Origin: Gracilaria gracilis
Taxonomy: Eukaryota; Rhodophyta; Florideophyceae; Gracilariales; Gracilariaceae
Assembly: GCA_030374805.1 (NCBI GenBank)
Contig: JARGSG010000001.1
Coordinates: 1,054,001-1,118,000 of the forward strand
Direction: 5' to 3'
Length of the DNA stretch: 64,000 nt
Made by a program: the position numbers and the translations under genes. Shown piece after piece: positions 33,669-43,172 of this stretch (position 1 is its first letter; the number at the start of each line of letters is the position of its first letter). The notes beneath the pieces were generated by a model. The model was not told the origin of the DNA. It saw only the letters and a program-made list of their open reading frames with translations, and searched no databases.

Positions 33669-34045
33669 TTCTAACACCCCTGCAGTTGGGTTCGGTCATC
33701 TTGAATCCCGCTCCCTTTTATGCTTGCGAGGCGGCACCGCGGTTACACGCGGCTGATAAAATGGAAAAGGTTGTTTACGACCGTCGAGAAGGCTCGCGAG
33801 ATCGGTTAGCTAGTTGTAACTTTCACTCCCGTTCCTTTCCGTCTACTTCATCACGGATGCGCGTCCGCTCAATATTAGTTTAAACTATACACTGCGCCTA
33901 TTTTAAAATTTTATAGCGTACTCGCGGGACGTTTACAAATTTACATGAAGCTACTAACGCTACTAACATCTTTAGTACACTTGTACAACAATGTTTGAGC
34001 AATAAAGAAATAAATAAAATATGTGGCGCACTAATTTCACTCTGC
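33669..34045. other. 5' flank of the ParB-like gene copy 2
   Basis: No gene. A stretch near 33,775-33,805 (ACGACCGTCGAGAA, then CTCGCGAG) is shared with 5,196-5,220 upstream of copy 1, so leader or promoter sequence was duplicated with the gene. Confidence 0.45.
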
Positions 34046-34137
34046 GACAGCGGACCGGGGTGTCGTGGCGCTTCAACGGTGCACCGATGAAGCTTCGGTG
34101 TACCGATGAAGCGCCACGACACCCCGGTCCGCTGTCC
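34046..34137. repeat. Foldback hairpin (flavour GGACC...GGTCC)
   Basis: The arms GACAGCGGACCGGGGTGTCG and the complementary CGACACCCCGGTCCGCTGTC surround a loop region with a second small palindrome at GAAGCTTC. Same family as the 5.5 and 18.2 kb hairpins, with paired changes in both arms. Confidence 0.9.
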
Positions 34138-34418
34138 CAAAAAAGTATTTTGAGTTTTTTTGAAACGAGCGGCTGGACAAAGATGATATTTCATTATTTC
34201 AACATTTCATCCGAGCCACCCCAAACACACGTGTGCTGCTGCGTAAAAGCCGTCCGCACTCTTCCTCGCAACACCTTCCACGCCCTACCTTCTCCCTGGT
34301 CACACTATCTACCGAGATATATTCATCTTCTTCCACAACCGAAAGTATATGTCTCGGTTGCGAAAATAGAACGATACATTTCCGTAAAAGGTGGCACACC
34401 CTCACGCTCTGCAGCTAC
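34138..34418. other. Spacer between hairpin and tandem array
   Basis: No gene recognised. Confidence 0.3.
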
Positions 34419-34915
34419 GAATAGGACATCCCCTATATGATATGAAATTAGTACATCTTCTATTTTTATATCATAGAGGATGTGTCCTATTCCTATGCTG
34501 CTTGCGGAGGTTTTCGAACACCATCTCGTTTTGTTGCTAGGAATAGGACATCCGTTATATGAGATTAATTTAGTACATCTTCTATCTTAATTGAATGCAA
34601 CAGGTGTCCTATTCATATGCTGCTTGCGGAGGTTTTCACACACCGTCTCGCTTTGTTGCTAGGAATAGGACATCCGTTATATGAGATTAAGTTAGTACAT
34701 CTTCTATCTTAATTTTATAGAGAAGATGTCCTATTCCTATGCTGCTTGTGGAGGTTTTCACACATCTTCTCGCTTTTTTGCTAGGAAGAGGACATCCATT
34801 AGATGATATGAAGTTAGTACATCTTCTATCATTATTTTGTATAGTGGATGCTCTATTTCTATGGTGCTTGCGCTTTGAAGCTAGGATTAGAACATCCGTT
34901 AAGAATAGGGTACCC
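34419..34915. repeat. 122-bp tandem repeat, four copies plus a partial
   Basis: Units start at 34419, 34541, 34663 and 34785 (GAATAGGACATCC or a variant), an exact 122-base period; a broken fifth begins near 34886. Each unit contains GGAATAGGACATC and, about 65-80 bases on, GATGTCCTATTCC in inverted form, so each can fold into a hairpin. There is no conserved ORF and no spacer of variable sequence. Confidence 0.9.
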
Positions 34916-35015
34916 ATCGTAAGAGGTATTGCATAGAGTGAGAGCAGGAAATCGTTTGAGTCGGGATCCATATTCGTTTCACCCTGGGACAGCCGATCGG
35001 CACTCACGGCGCGTT

Positions 35016-35429
35016 GGGACAGCGGACCGAGGTGTTGTGGCGCTTCATCGGTGCACCGATGAAGCGCCACGGCACCCCGGTCGGCAGTCCCAGAGACGTT
35101 GGCGGTGCCACGTATGCCAGCACCCCAGTTTCATCACACACGGCGCGTTGATAGCGGGCGAATTTCACCGCTTATGGCCCGTTGGCGGTGCCACGTGTGC
35201 CACCACTGCGCCTTCATCACTTACGGCGCGTTGGGATAGCGGACCGGGGTGTCGTGGCGCTTCATCGGTGCACCGATGAAGCGCCACGACACTTCGGTCC
35301 GCTGTCCCAGGCTGTCATTGAAAAATATGGAAAATAAAATATTTTTTTGGTAGGACAGTGGACCGGGGGGTCTTGACACTTCATCAGTGCACTGATGAAG
35401 CGCCACGCCACCCCGGTCCGCTGTCCTAA
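35016..35429. repeat. Foldback hairpin cluster 3 (flavour GGACC...GGTCC)
   Basis: Three palindromes of about 75-80 bases at 35016-35096, 35235-35311 and 35352-35429. All have GGACCGGGGTGTCGTGGCGC-type left arms around CATCGGTGCACCGATG or a variant. A phrase GTTGGCGGTGCCACGT recurs between them (about 35098 and 35182). Confidence 0.9.
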
Positions 35430-35830
35430 CAGCCGTTCCCTATAACTTCGCGTATATGTTTGCAATCACCAAGTCCCGTATCCCTCGAGTGTCGCCGCCT
35501 TCCCTGACAACTCTTCACGGGTTCACGTGCATCTCAGGCAACTTGCACATCTCCCTGTCGTGCTGAAAGAAGCTGGTTGGTGCTGTATCGTTGCTATTCT
35601 CTCCCGCCCACTCCCGTCTCCCGCGCACTTTCATATCTCGTCGGCAGTTATCCCCCGCCCTCTGCAGTCTCCCGTGCGCTGTTTCTTCCCCTCCGTTGCC
35701 ATCTCCCGTCCGCTGCCATTTCCCGTCCGCTGCCATCTCCCGTCCGCTGCCATCTCCCGTCCGCTCCGGAAATTCGAATCATAACCCGTCAATGCACCCT
35801 CTTCCCGTGCATCGAGGTCTTCTGGCAGGC
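35430..35830. promoter_or_regulatory. Leader of the helicase gene, with 17-bp tandem repeats
   Basis: Begins with TATAACTTCGCGTATA, as at 18.36 kb. At 35698-35765 lie four 17-base units GCCATCTCCCGTCCGCT. Pyrimidine-rich like the leader at 18.5-18.7 kb. Its promoter role is inferred from position. Confidence 0.4.
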
Positions 35831-38147
35831 ATGACACTGACTGACAGATTAATAGATCTTTTGGATACTGAAAAATACCCTCTCTTGAATCAATATGTGT
35901 CGTACTGTCATGAGCTCTCAAATGCTCTGTCAAGACCTCATTCTCGAAAATTTAGTCCTGGAGCCGAAAATGAAGGACGTGAGAATGAGATAAACGAAGA
36001 AACAAGTAGTGAGAATTCACTTGAAGGCGAAGAGCAGCCCATAGGAGATAACAGAGATCCATTGCTTTCTCCTCTGACGTTACCCATCTTCAATCATCGA
36101 TCAAAGCCCTTCTCAGTCACAAAAGAATGGGATGGCACCAAAACCGTTCATTCCCAAAAGGACATATCTGTGTAACATTGCAATTTCAGCAATTAGATCA
36201 TACCTTCAGGACTGTCGGAGACTTGGACGTCGAACAGCTGAGCGAAATTTGGAAGCAGTGTTTCAGGAAGACGAGAAATATATCGGCTGTGGACAAGAAA
36301 AATCAAATCTTCTCGAACTTAGTACCGCAAAAGAACTACAGTTAGTATTACCTTTTCCCAAAATCAATGACGAGATGGAAGTCTATGACTTCAAGAGAAA
36401 ACTGGTTTCGCAGTCTAAATCTGAAGATCAAAAATCCTGGCTGGATATTGTACTTTCTTATATATACATATATTACTATCCTGAGCCCTCGATTATTCCA
36501 GAGTTTCTCAAGAAAATATGTCAGGGGAACCGACCTATTTTTACAAACGGTCCTGGCGGTTGTGGAAAGTCGTGGGTGCTGAGGCAAATCGAGACATTTG
36601 TGTCAAAATGTATTCCATGTGGCGCACAACCCGTCTGGTTATCTTTGAACGAAGAGGAAACGTCCCTTTCTTACCCACACAATCCTGAGAATAATACTGA
36701 TATTGTTCATCCAGAAATAACTTCTGGAAGACTTGGAAGGGTGGCAGTTTTCGCCCCATCAGGGGTAGCTGCAGGGAATTCGAATGGTTTTACATTTCAT
36801 AATGGACCTCGTACATCTATCATATCTTTCAAGCAGCTGCAATCTGGAGCTTCTCAACAAGTTCTATCAACTCTATTCGATGATTTTGCAGGAGTCTCTG
36901 TTATTATCATTGGAGAATTTTCGATGGCTTCTCTTACATTAATTGCATATCTGGATCTCGTTGCTCAAAAAGTTTGACCTTCCTACGCCAATGTATGGTT
37001 TGGTGGAATCATTCTTATTCTGACTGGTGATGGCCTACAGCTTCAAGTTATTAATTCATGTGGAGTGCTGTCATCGCCAGAAAAAATCCCAGCCTCACTC
37101 AAAGATCTTCATAAATATTTAACAGTGGGAAACTATTTTTTGGAGCTTTCTCAGTCGATAAGGCAGGGAGATGACCGAGGATACTACAATTTACTACTCC
37201 GTATGCGTAGTGCGGAATCTACCGTGGATGATGTCGCTCTTCTGAACCAAAGATACTGCAATGACTTTTCAAGAATCTATAGAACATCACCGAGGTGGAA
37301 TTTCGTTCCGATTCTCACTGCTCGTAATTATAATGTGAATTGCTTTAATGATGCTGCAATAACAAGGAATGCGTCAAAACTAGGAACGTTTCACATTCAT
37401 TCTATTCCAGTACTCACGAAAGCACGATCACGTGAGAAAAGGCAGAAAGCAGCGCACGCCTTCTATAAGAGAAATGAAAACCCAAAACAGAGTTCAAGTG
37501 GAACTCGATTTCAACCTCCTCCATTATCCATATTTTATCCGAGCATGCCGGTAATGCTGAGAAGAAATATATGCCCAGTCATATGACTTTCAAATGGATC
37601 AATTGGTTCGGTACATTCAGTTATTCCTGCAACTAATACGCTGTTACTACCTTCCCATGAGCCAAAGAATGAAGTTATTGAGAGATGCTGTAATGGAAGT
37701 AATGACGTTCCCTCTCTGTTAGTTCCCTTTAGCGGTAGCTACAAAGGAAGAATCGGAGCTCTTCGATCGACTGGATCCCAGATCATTCGAAAGGAAGCAA
37801 GAAACACAGTCCTAATTGAGCCGCAAATATTTGATCGGGTCAAAGGGCTGCCAATTGTCCCAGCTCATGCACTTACAATGCACAAAAGTCAATCTCTCAC
37901 TCTTCCGTTTTCAATTATTGACCGTCGCGAAACTTTTTTCATGGGCGCTTTATACGTTGCTTTTTCAAGATCTCCATCTCTAGAACGGATACTGGTAATT
38001 GCGCCGGTTAATACTCAGATCCTCAACAAGTATTCTCGTCAAACGAAGATGATTATAGAACGCATTGAACGAATTCGAAGGAATTCATTACCACTACAAG
38101 AGTTTGTGAAGTATACAGAACGAAAAGAATCATATTTAGCAAAATAA
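35831..38147 (+). pseudogene. PIF1-like DNA helicase, decayed
   Basis: PIF1/RRM3 superfamily-1 helicases unwind DNA 5' to 3'. From 36132 to 38147 one frame carries the family's motifs in order: Walker A GPGGCGKSWVL (about 36,553); motif Ia APSGVAAGNSNGFTFHNGP; Walker B region VIIIGEFSM (Asp of the usual DE is Gly here); LTGDGLQLQ (usual GDxxQL); LSNGSIGSVHSV; and HALTMHKSQSLTLPFSII with LYVAFSRSPSLERIL (motifs V/VI). TGA stops at 36975 and 37584 interrupt it, and the Walker B change alone should kill ATPase activity. A preceding ORF (35831-36175, MTLTDRLIDLLDTEKYPLL) is in another frame and may be its N-terminus after a frameshift. No Rep domain is seen, so a Helitron origin is possible but unproved. 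The base composition is markedly more AT-rich than the blocks to its left. Confidence 0.75.
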
Positions 38148-39337
38148 AATTTGCTCTACGAGCTTTACGGTGCGCGCACGACAGTATTTGTAATGCGAGA
38201 TGCATTTGCTTTGTCGCGCAGGTACTCCTTCAGCAGATGCGCCTTGACGCCGTCTCGCCCGCAGTCTTGGTTATCATCGCATTTCCGTAACAGCCGTGTG
38301 AGCGCCAGGATACGGTGCGCCCCCAGGTGCGCTGCAGACTGTTTTTCTTTCCAGTACTGTCACTTCCAAACTTCTTGAGGCACCGTGGCTCGATTTTCTG
38401 CCACAGCCATTGCTTGCAGTCAGACGTGCCTGAAACTATATCCCGCTGGTCGCCAACGATCACAGTCTGTTTGCTGGCGCTTTGAATTCCATGCTCAGTG
38501 CGTCGCAGTGCGCGTTGGAACTCGATGCAAAAGTGACCATAGGACGCATTGACACAGTTCGAACGCCATCATTATCACTACTGCACGTTTTGGCCTCCAT
38601 TGAACGTAGAAAGTCATACGTATCAACGTGAAATTTGCTCGAGGAGCTTTGCGATACTACTTTGAGAAGCTTGCTTCTCAAGACTCTGATGTTTCTTTCT
38701 CCTCAAAACTGTTACAGATAATAGTGTGACCCACTCTAATTGCGGTCACTGGGTGTACTTGTGGCTTACGTAGAATTTGTTCGACGTCGCCGGCGAGAGG
38801 TGAAAGTCCGGAAAGTACACGACTTGCTTAGTAACTGCTCAGTACCTAATGCGTATCGGCTGGAGTATTTTGTACAATCAAAGGACATCTTCGAAACGAG
38901 GGTTTTGCGTTTCGAAGGCTATCTTTGTCCCCTTTCTCAATACAAAAGTCCCTATATCATGAAAACAAATGACTCATCCCGCCTTCTTTTGCTATAGAAA
39001 GCAAACCGCAGTAGAGGTTACCTATCGACTTTTGTTGCAACAAATTCATATGAGCAGTTTACATGCCATATCATGAGAAAGATACGTCCTCCCAAATTCA
39101 GTTTGTCTCCATGGTAGTCATAAAACGGTCTCAAACAATCTCCATGTTGCAGACCATCATTGCAAACATTACCACAGATTCAATGCGTAGCAAATCTGCC
39201 ACTTAGAAAGGCGATTTGCTCGTAGCTCACACTGAAAAACCTAGCGCGTCAACAACCGAAACACCAAGAGTTCCTGCAACGGAAGCGACCAAACTGCCAA
39301 AGAACTGACCACCCGCATCACCGTCTCACCAAGCAAC
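38148..39337. other. 1.2-kb stretch without a recognised gene
   Basis: Short frames on both strands only. A phrase TTTGCTC-A-GAGCTTT occurs at 38,149 and 38,633. I see no transposon ends or known gene. It may hold one end of the following pogo-like element. Confidence 0.4.
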
Positions 39338-40963
39338 ATGATTTCCCATTCCAGTACAGTGTACAAATGTTCCCAGTGCGCACTGTTTGAGCGATACCAG
39401 AACGGACGGTCGTACTACGAGCTGGAAGAGCTGTACGGCATTCCGTGGTACCGTTTTCGAAACGCATATATCAAATGGCTTGACCAAAGCAGTGAATGCA
39501 ACCCAAGTGCACCCGAGGAGATATGCTTGAAGCTCAATCGACGTGGCCGTCCAAGAATTCTGACCGACGAAGAAGAAAAGGACATCGCAACCATGGTTAG
39601 TATGTATGCAAAGCGGAACACGCCGTTGACGAAATCTTGTTTGATTGACCTTACTGCTCACTACATCTCTACGCTCTCGGATGAAAGGAAAACGGGGATC
39701 ACTTTTTCCAACAACCGTCCGTCCGAGAAGGGGGTTAGGCTCTTCTGTGAGCGCCATGATATAAAGTACCAAACGGTCCAAGCAATTGAGAATCCTCGAG
39801 TGCAAGCCGTCACGCTTCAAAATATAGGTCGGTTCTTCGCAATGCTGAATGCCGTGATGACGAAGTACCGCATCAGTAGCCCAAGCCAGGTATTCAATAT
39901 CGACAAGTCGGGTGCTTCATTCGGGAAAGTTTTAGGCCGCAGCGCTCGGAAAGGGTTGAGTAACTTGGGTGTTGGATGTCGTCTCATCCACAAAGTTTGC
40001 CGCGTAAAAGAGGCTGGAGACAGAGTCACTGTTATGGCGGTAGTCTGCGCCGATGGATCCACAATGAAACCGGTAATTGTCTTCCGGGGTTCCAACGCTC
40101 ACTATCGCAAGACAGATAGTGGCGTGTACGAAACACTTCATGATCTTCTACCACCGTGCCATTTCTATCAAAGAAATATTCCAGGTGTCAACAAGTCTAT
40201 CTTTCACGATTGGGCCACCAGGTTTGTTGACGAAATTAACGCGCGGAGGCAGGATGACTCTTTCTACCTTCTTGTGTTTGATGGGTATAAATCGCACATC
40301 CAGTTCAAGACCCTACAGTTTCTCGGTGAAAATAATATTATCGCAGTCGCACTCCCATCCAAGACATCTCACATACTGCAACCGTTAAATGTGTCAGTGT
40401 TTTCGCCGTACAAGTCTTCCGTTCGAAACGAAATACATCACCTATCGAGAGTGAAGTCAGAGATTGATGTCTTTGACATCGCTACAATTATTCGTTATTC
40501 GTTATCGGATGCGCTTACCGTGCGAAATATTCAAGGAGGGTTCCATAGAACGGGGATTTGGAACTACGAAATGCGGCGAGCGTCCTCCGTAGCATTATCT
40601 CTGAGCAACAACAGAGATGATGGTAGTTCAAAGGAAGAGCTGGAAGCCACCATGCGCTAGTATGAAAGCCAACACCGTACATTCGCGAGCGGGGCCCATG
40701 TCATTGAGCAGGGTACTTTAAATATTCGCACAACGCAAAGAGGCCATGTTACAGCTGCAGCAGTTCTTACTGTGCTGAAAGATCGCGACCGCCGCAGAGA
40801 GGAACCCGAAATTCCAGCAGATCTTCGTCGTTTGGATAGTCTTTCCAAACAGCGTGCACTTGTTCGTGATTGTTTGAACACATCTCACAGCAGTCGCCGC
40901 GCTGTAGCGCGCGCTCGAACGACGAATATCGCTCGCTTGAGAGATGAGCGCGGAGAGTGGTAG
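39338..40963 (+). pseudogene. pogo/Tigger-type transposase (Tc1-mariner superfamily)
   Basis: DDE transposase of the pogo group. The N-terminus holds a helix-turn-helix segment (FERYQNGRSYYELEELYG), then a CENP-B-like region with GRPRILTDEEEKDIA. The catalytic domain shows FNIDKSG (first Asp, near 39,905), LLVFDGYKSH (second Asp, near 40,280) and LPSKTSHILQPLNVSVF, where the third acidic residue is Asn instead of Asp. The long frame ends at TAG 40658; the same frame stays open to 40963 with basic, helical sequence (RREEPEIPADLRRLDSL), so the original protein was probably about 540 residues. The missing third acid means it is likely inactive as a transposase. TIRs and TA duplications were not found. 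Confidence 0.8.
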
Positions 40964-41910
40964 CGTTAGAAGATGAACAATAGTTGGGTCCACATGGGAT
41001 GTGTTGGTGTTGGTGGAGGCAGGTGCGACTCACGGAGAAGATTTGTGCTGAAAATATCGGAAACGGACCACTTACCTTCCTCCATATGGTTATTGAATTG
41101 CAAGAAGATTGATAAATATGTGTGTATGTTTCCTTGGCTCCAGTGCCACACGAGTTCGTAATTAGAACAGGGCTTCCTAAACACTTTTTTATGCAACTTC
41201 TTTCGGCTTTAAGAAGGTTGCTTCTGTTTCGTTTGTTTTCCTTTGTTCTTTGCCAAACAACCGTGCCGAACCGTACGTGGTCTCACGTATCTACGAGTAT
41301 AAAGGTTGCGACGTTCGGTCTTCTACATTTAGAGTAGTGACAATTTAACTCCATCACTCTCCCAAGTTTCCTGTGCGTTTGCAAATTAGGTCTTGAGCAG
41401 TTACAACGGCAGGGTTCAGTTTGCATGGGAAAGCGCCTCTATCAGCATGGGAGGGCTCTCACGTCATTATTCTAGGAATTGAGTGAGGATCAATGCAGCA
41501 ATTCGAGCGGCATTCGAGCGGAATCCTGTTGTGGCACTATATCTGTTAGAGTGTACAATTAAGAAGCTTGTAAGGGGCGTTCTATAACTTCAAGAAACCG
41601 GAAACCCGTGATTAAATGTTTTGAATAGGTTCGCATTTCCGTTGTTGACAGCAATGTATTCGTGCAACTCTTGTGTTAAGAGTACAAGTTCTTATGCCCC
41701 CCCGGAGCTCTATTCACCACAAAGCGCTCTCCAAACCAACTGAAACAACCTTCAATTCACATGGAAGCGACAAACAAACTGCGAATTCGACAGCGATTAC
41801 TCAAGCGCCGTCTACAAAGACAACGTTTAATCATTCCAGCTCTTCCGCGACGCCACAGATATAGTAATGGGCTTTGATTTACTCTACTAATCCTGTCCCA
41901 AATCTTCCAC
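40964..41910. other. Gene-free stretch between two transposases
   Basis: About 950 bases without a convincing gene. It must contain parts of the two neighbouring transposons, but no clear inverted ends were found. Confidence 0.4.
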
Positions 41911-43056
41911 ATGTACATTCAACATCATACCCGTCAGACTGTTCGAACAATTATTCCAAGACCCCCGTTCTTCGCGCAACGACATCTCAACAATCTACCA
42001 CCCCATTATTTCAAGCGCATGTATCGAGTCACAAAAGAACAGTTCACGCTTTTGTGTAGCGTTCTCCGAACTAAACTACAAAGAAGAAAACGAAATGGCA
42101 ACAATTTCTTACGCTCTATTTCAGTTGAGGTTATGTTGTTCGTAACCTTACGTATACTTGCAGGTGCAAGCTATTTGGATGCAGGATGGCCGTACGGAAT
42201 TGGGTTTTCTACTGCATATTATGTGTTTGATGAAACACTTACTGAACTCGATCGTTCTCTACGGCAGATTGTATTTCCTACTACACAAGAAGAGTGCTAT
42301 AAGAATGCGAATTTGTTCGGTTCAAAACGGAAAACGCCATTACACGGTGTCATCGCGGCTTGGGATGGAATAGCAACTGAGATTCAGAAACCGCGTGCCT
42401 CAGACGCTCCAGATCCCCGCAAGTACTTCAATGATAAGGGATGGTTTGCAATTTGTGTCCCGGCCGCGGTCCAGGCAGACTACAAATTCTGTTTTGTTTC
42501 TGCGAGACATTCCGGTGGAACACATGAATCTACCGCTTTCAGGTCTTCAATGCTGTATGATCTAGTCTCAAGTTCAATATTGCCGCCTTGCGCGGCAATT
42601 GCTGCGGATGACGCGTATTGTAATGAGTACGGAATTTTAACGCCTTATCCGAGGTGTGATCTTTCGCAGCGTGAGGATGCGTTCAATGCATATTTATCTT
42701 TGTGTCGCACAGTGTCTGAGCAGGCGTTTGGAATCCTAGTGTGTCGTTTCGGTATCTTCTGGTCGCCACTTAGATGTTCATTGCGCAAAGCAAGTTTGAT
42801 TATTCTGGTAGCTTGTAAGCTACACAATCTTATTATTGACAGCACACACTCTGAAACATTTGAAATGATTCCATCACACGAAGACAACCGCGTTTTTGGT
42901 GAGCTAACTGTTCACTTGCAGGATATCTTGCATATGGAGCAGGAGAGTATGCGCTCTCGCAATCGCAGCCGCGAATCGTCTCTGCTTCGGGATGGAATCG
43001 CGGATCGACTCCAGGCTCTTGGTTTTATCCGCCGCCGAGTTTCCCAGCGCTCATGA
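41911..43056 (+). CDS. PIF/Harbinger transposase (381 aa), intact frame
   Basis: A DDE_4-type transposase, complete in one frame. Catalytic residues: HGVIAAWDGIATEI (first Asp, near 42,364), AIAADDAYCNEYGILTPY (second Asp, near 42,608) and TVSEQAFGILVCRFGI (Glu, near 42,718). KGWFAICVPAAVQADYKF and GGTHESTAF are typical connecting strands. The N-terminus is basic (RQTVRTIIPRPPFF, LQRRKRNGNN) and carries the helical DNA-binding part. No companion Myb-like gene, normally encoded by autonomous Harbingers, is visible nearby, so it may be non-autonomous or trimmed. It lies directly beside the truncated end of the VPS13-like gene. Start: the first ATG, with an upstream stop at 41,861. Confidence 0.85.
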   Translation: MYIQHHTRQTVRTIIPRPPFFAQRHLNNLPPHYFKRMYRVTKEQFTLLCSVLRTKLQRRKRNGNNFLRSISVEVMLFVTLRILAGASYLDAGWPYGIGFSTAYYVFDETLTELDRSLRQIVFPTTQEECYKNANLFGSKRKTPLHGVIAAWDGIATEIQKPRASDAPDPRKYFNDKGWFAICVPAAVQADYKFCFVSARHSGGTHESTAFRSSMLYDLVSSSILPPCAAIAADDAYCNEYGILTPYPRCDLSQREDAFNAYLSLCRTVSEQAFGILVCRFGIFWSPLRCSLRKASLIILVACKLHNLIIDSTHSETFEMIPSHEDNRVFGELTVHLQDILHMEQESMRSRNRSRESSLLRDGIADRLQALGFIRRRVSQRS

Positions 43057-43172
43057 TTACCTTGTTTATGTCCTCTTTTAGAACTCCGGGCTACACATGG
43101 TGCGTTTTGCATAGACTGCGTCTGATAATTGCAGTCACGAGAGTGCTTAGTTTTGCTACGCACATGATCTTT

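Noticed and set aside
34419-34915. CRISPR-like array
   Set aside because: Repeats are contiguous 122-bp tandem units without unique spacers, and the setting is eukaryotic.
35831-38147. Helitron call for the PIF1-like helicase
   Set aside because: No Rep/HUH domain, no TC...CTRR ends recognised; a stand-alone PIF1-like gene is the safer description.
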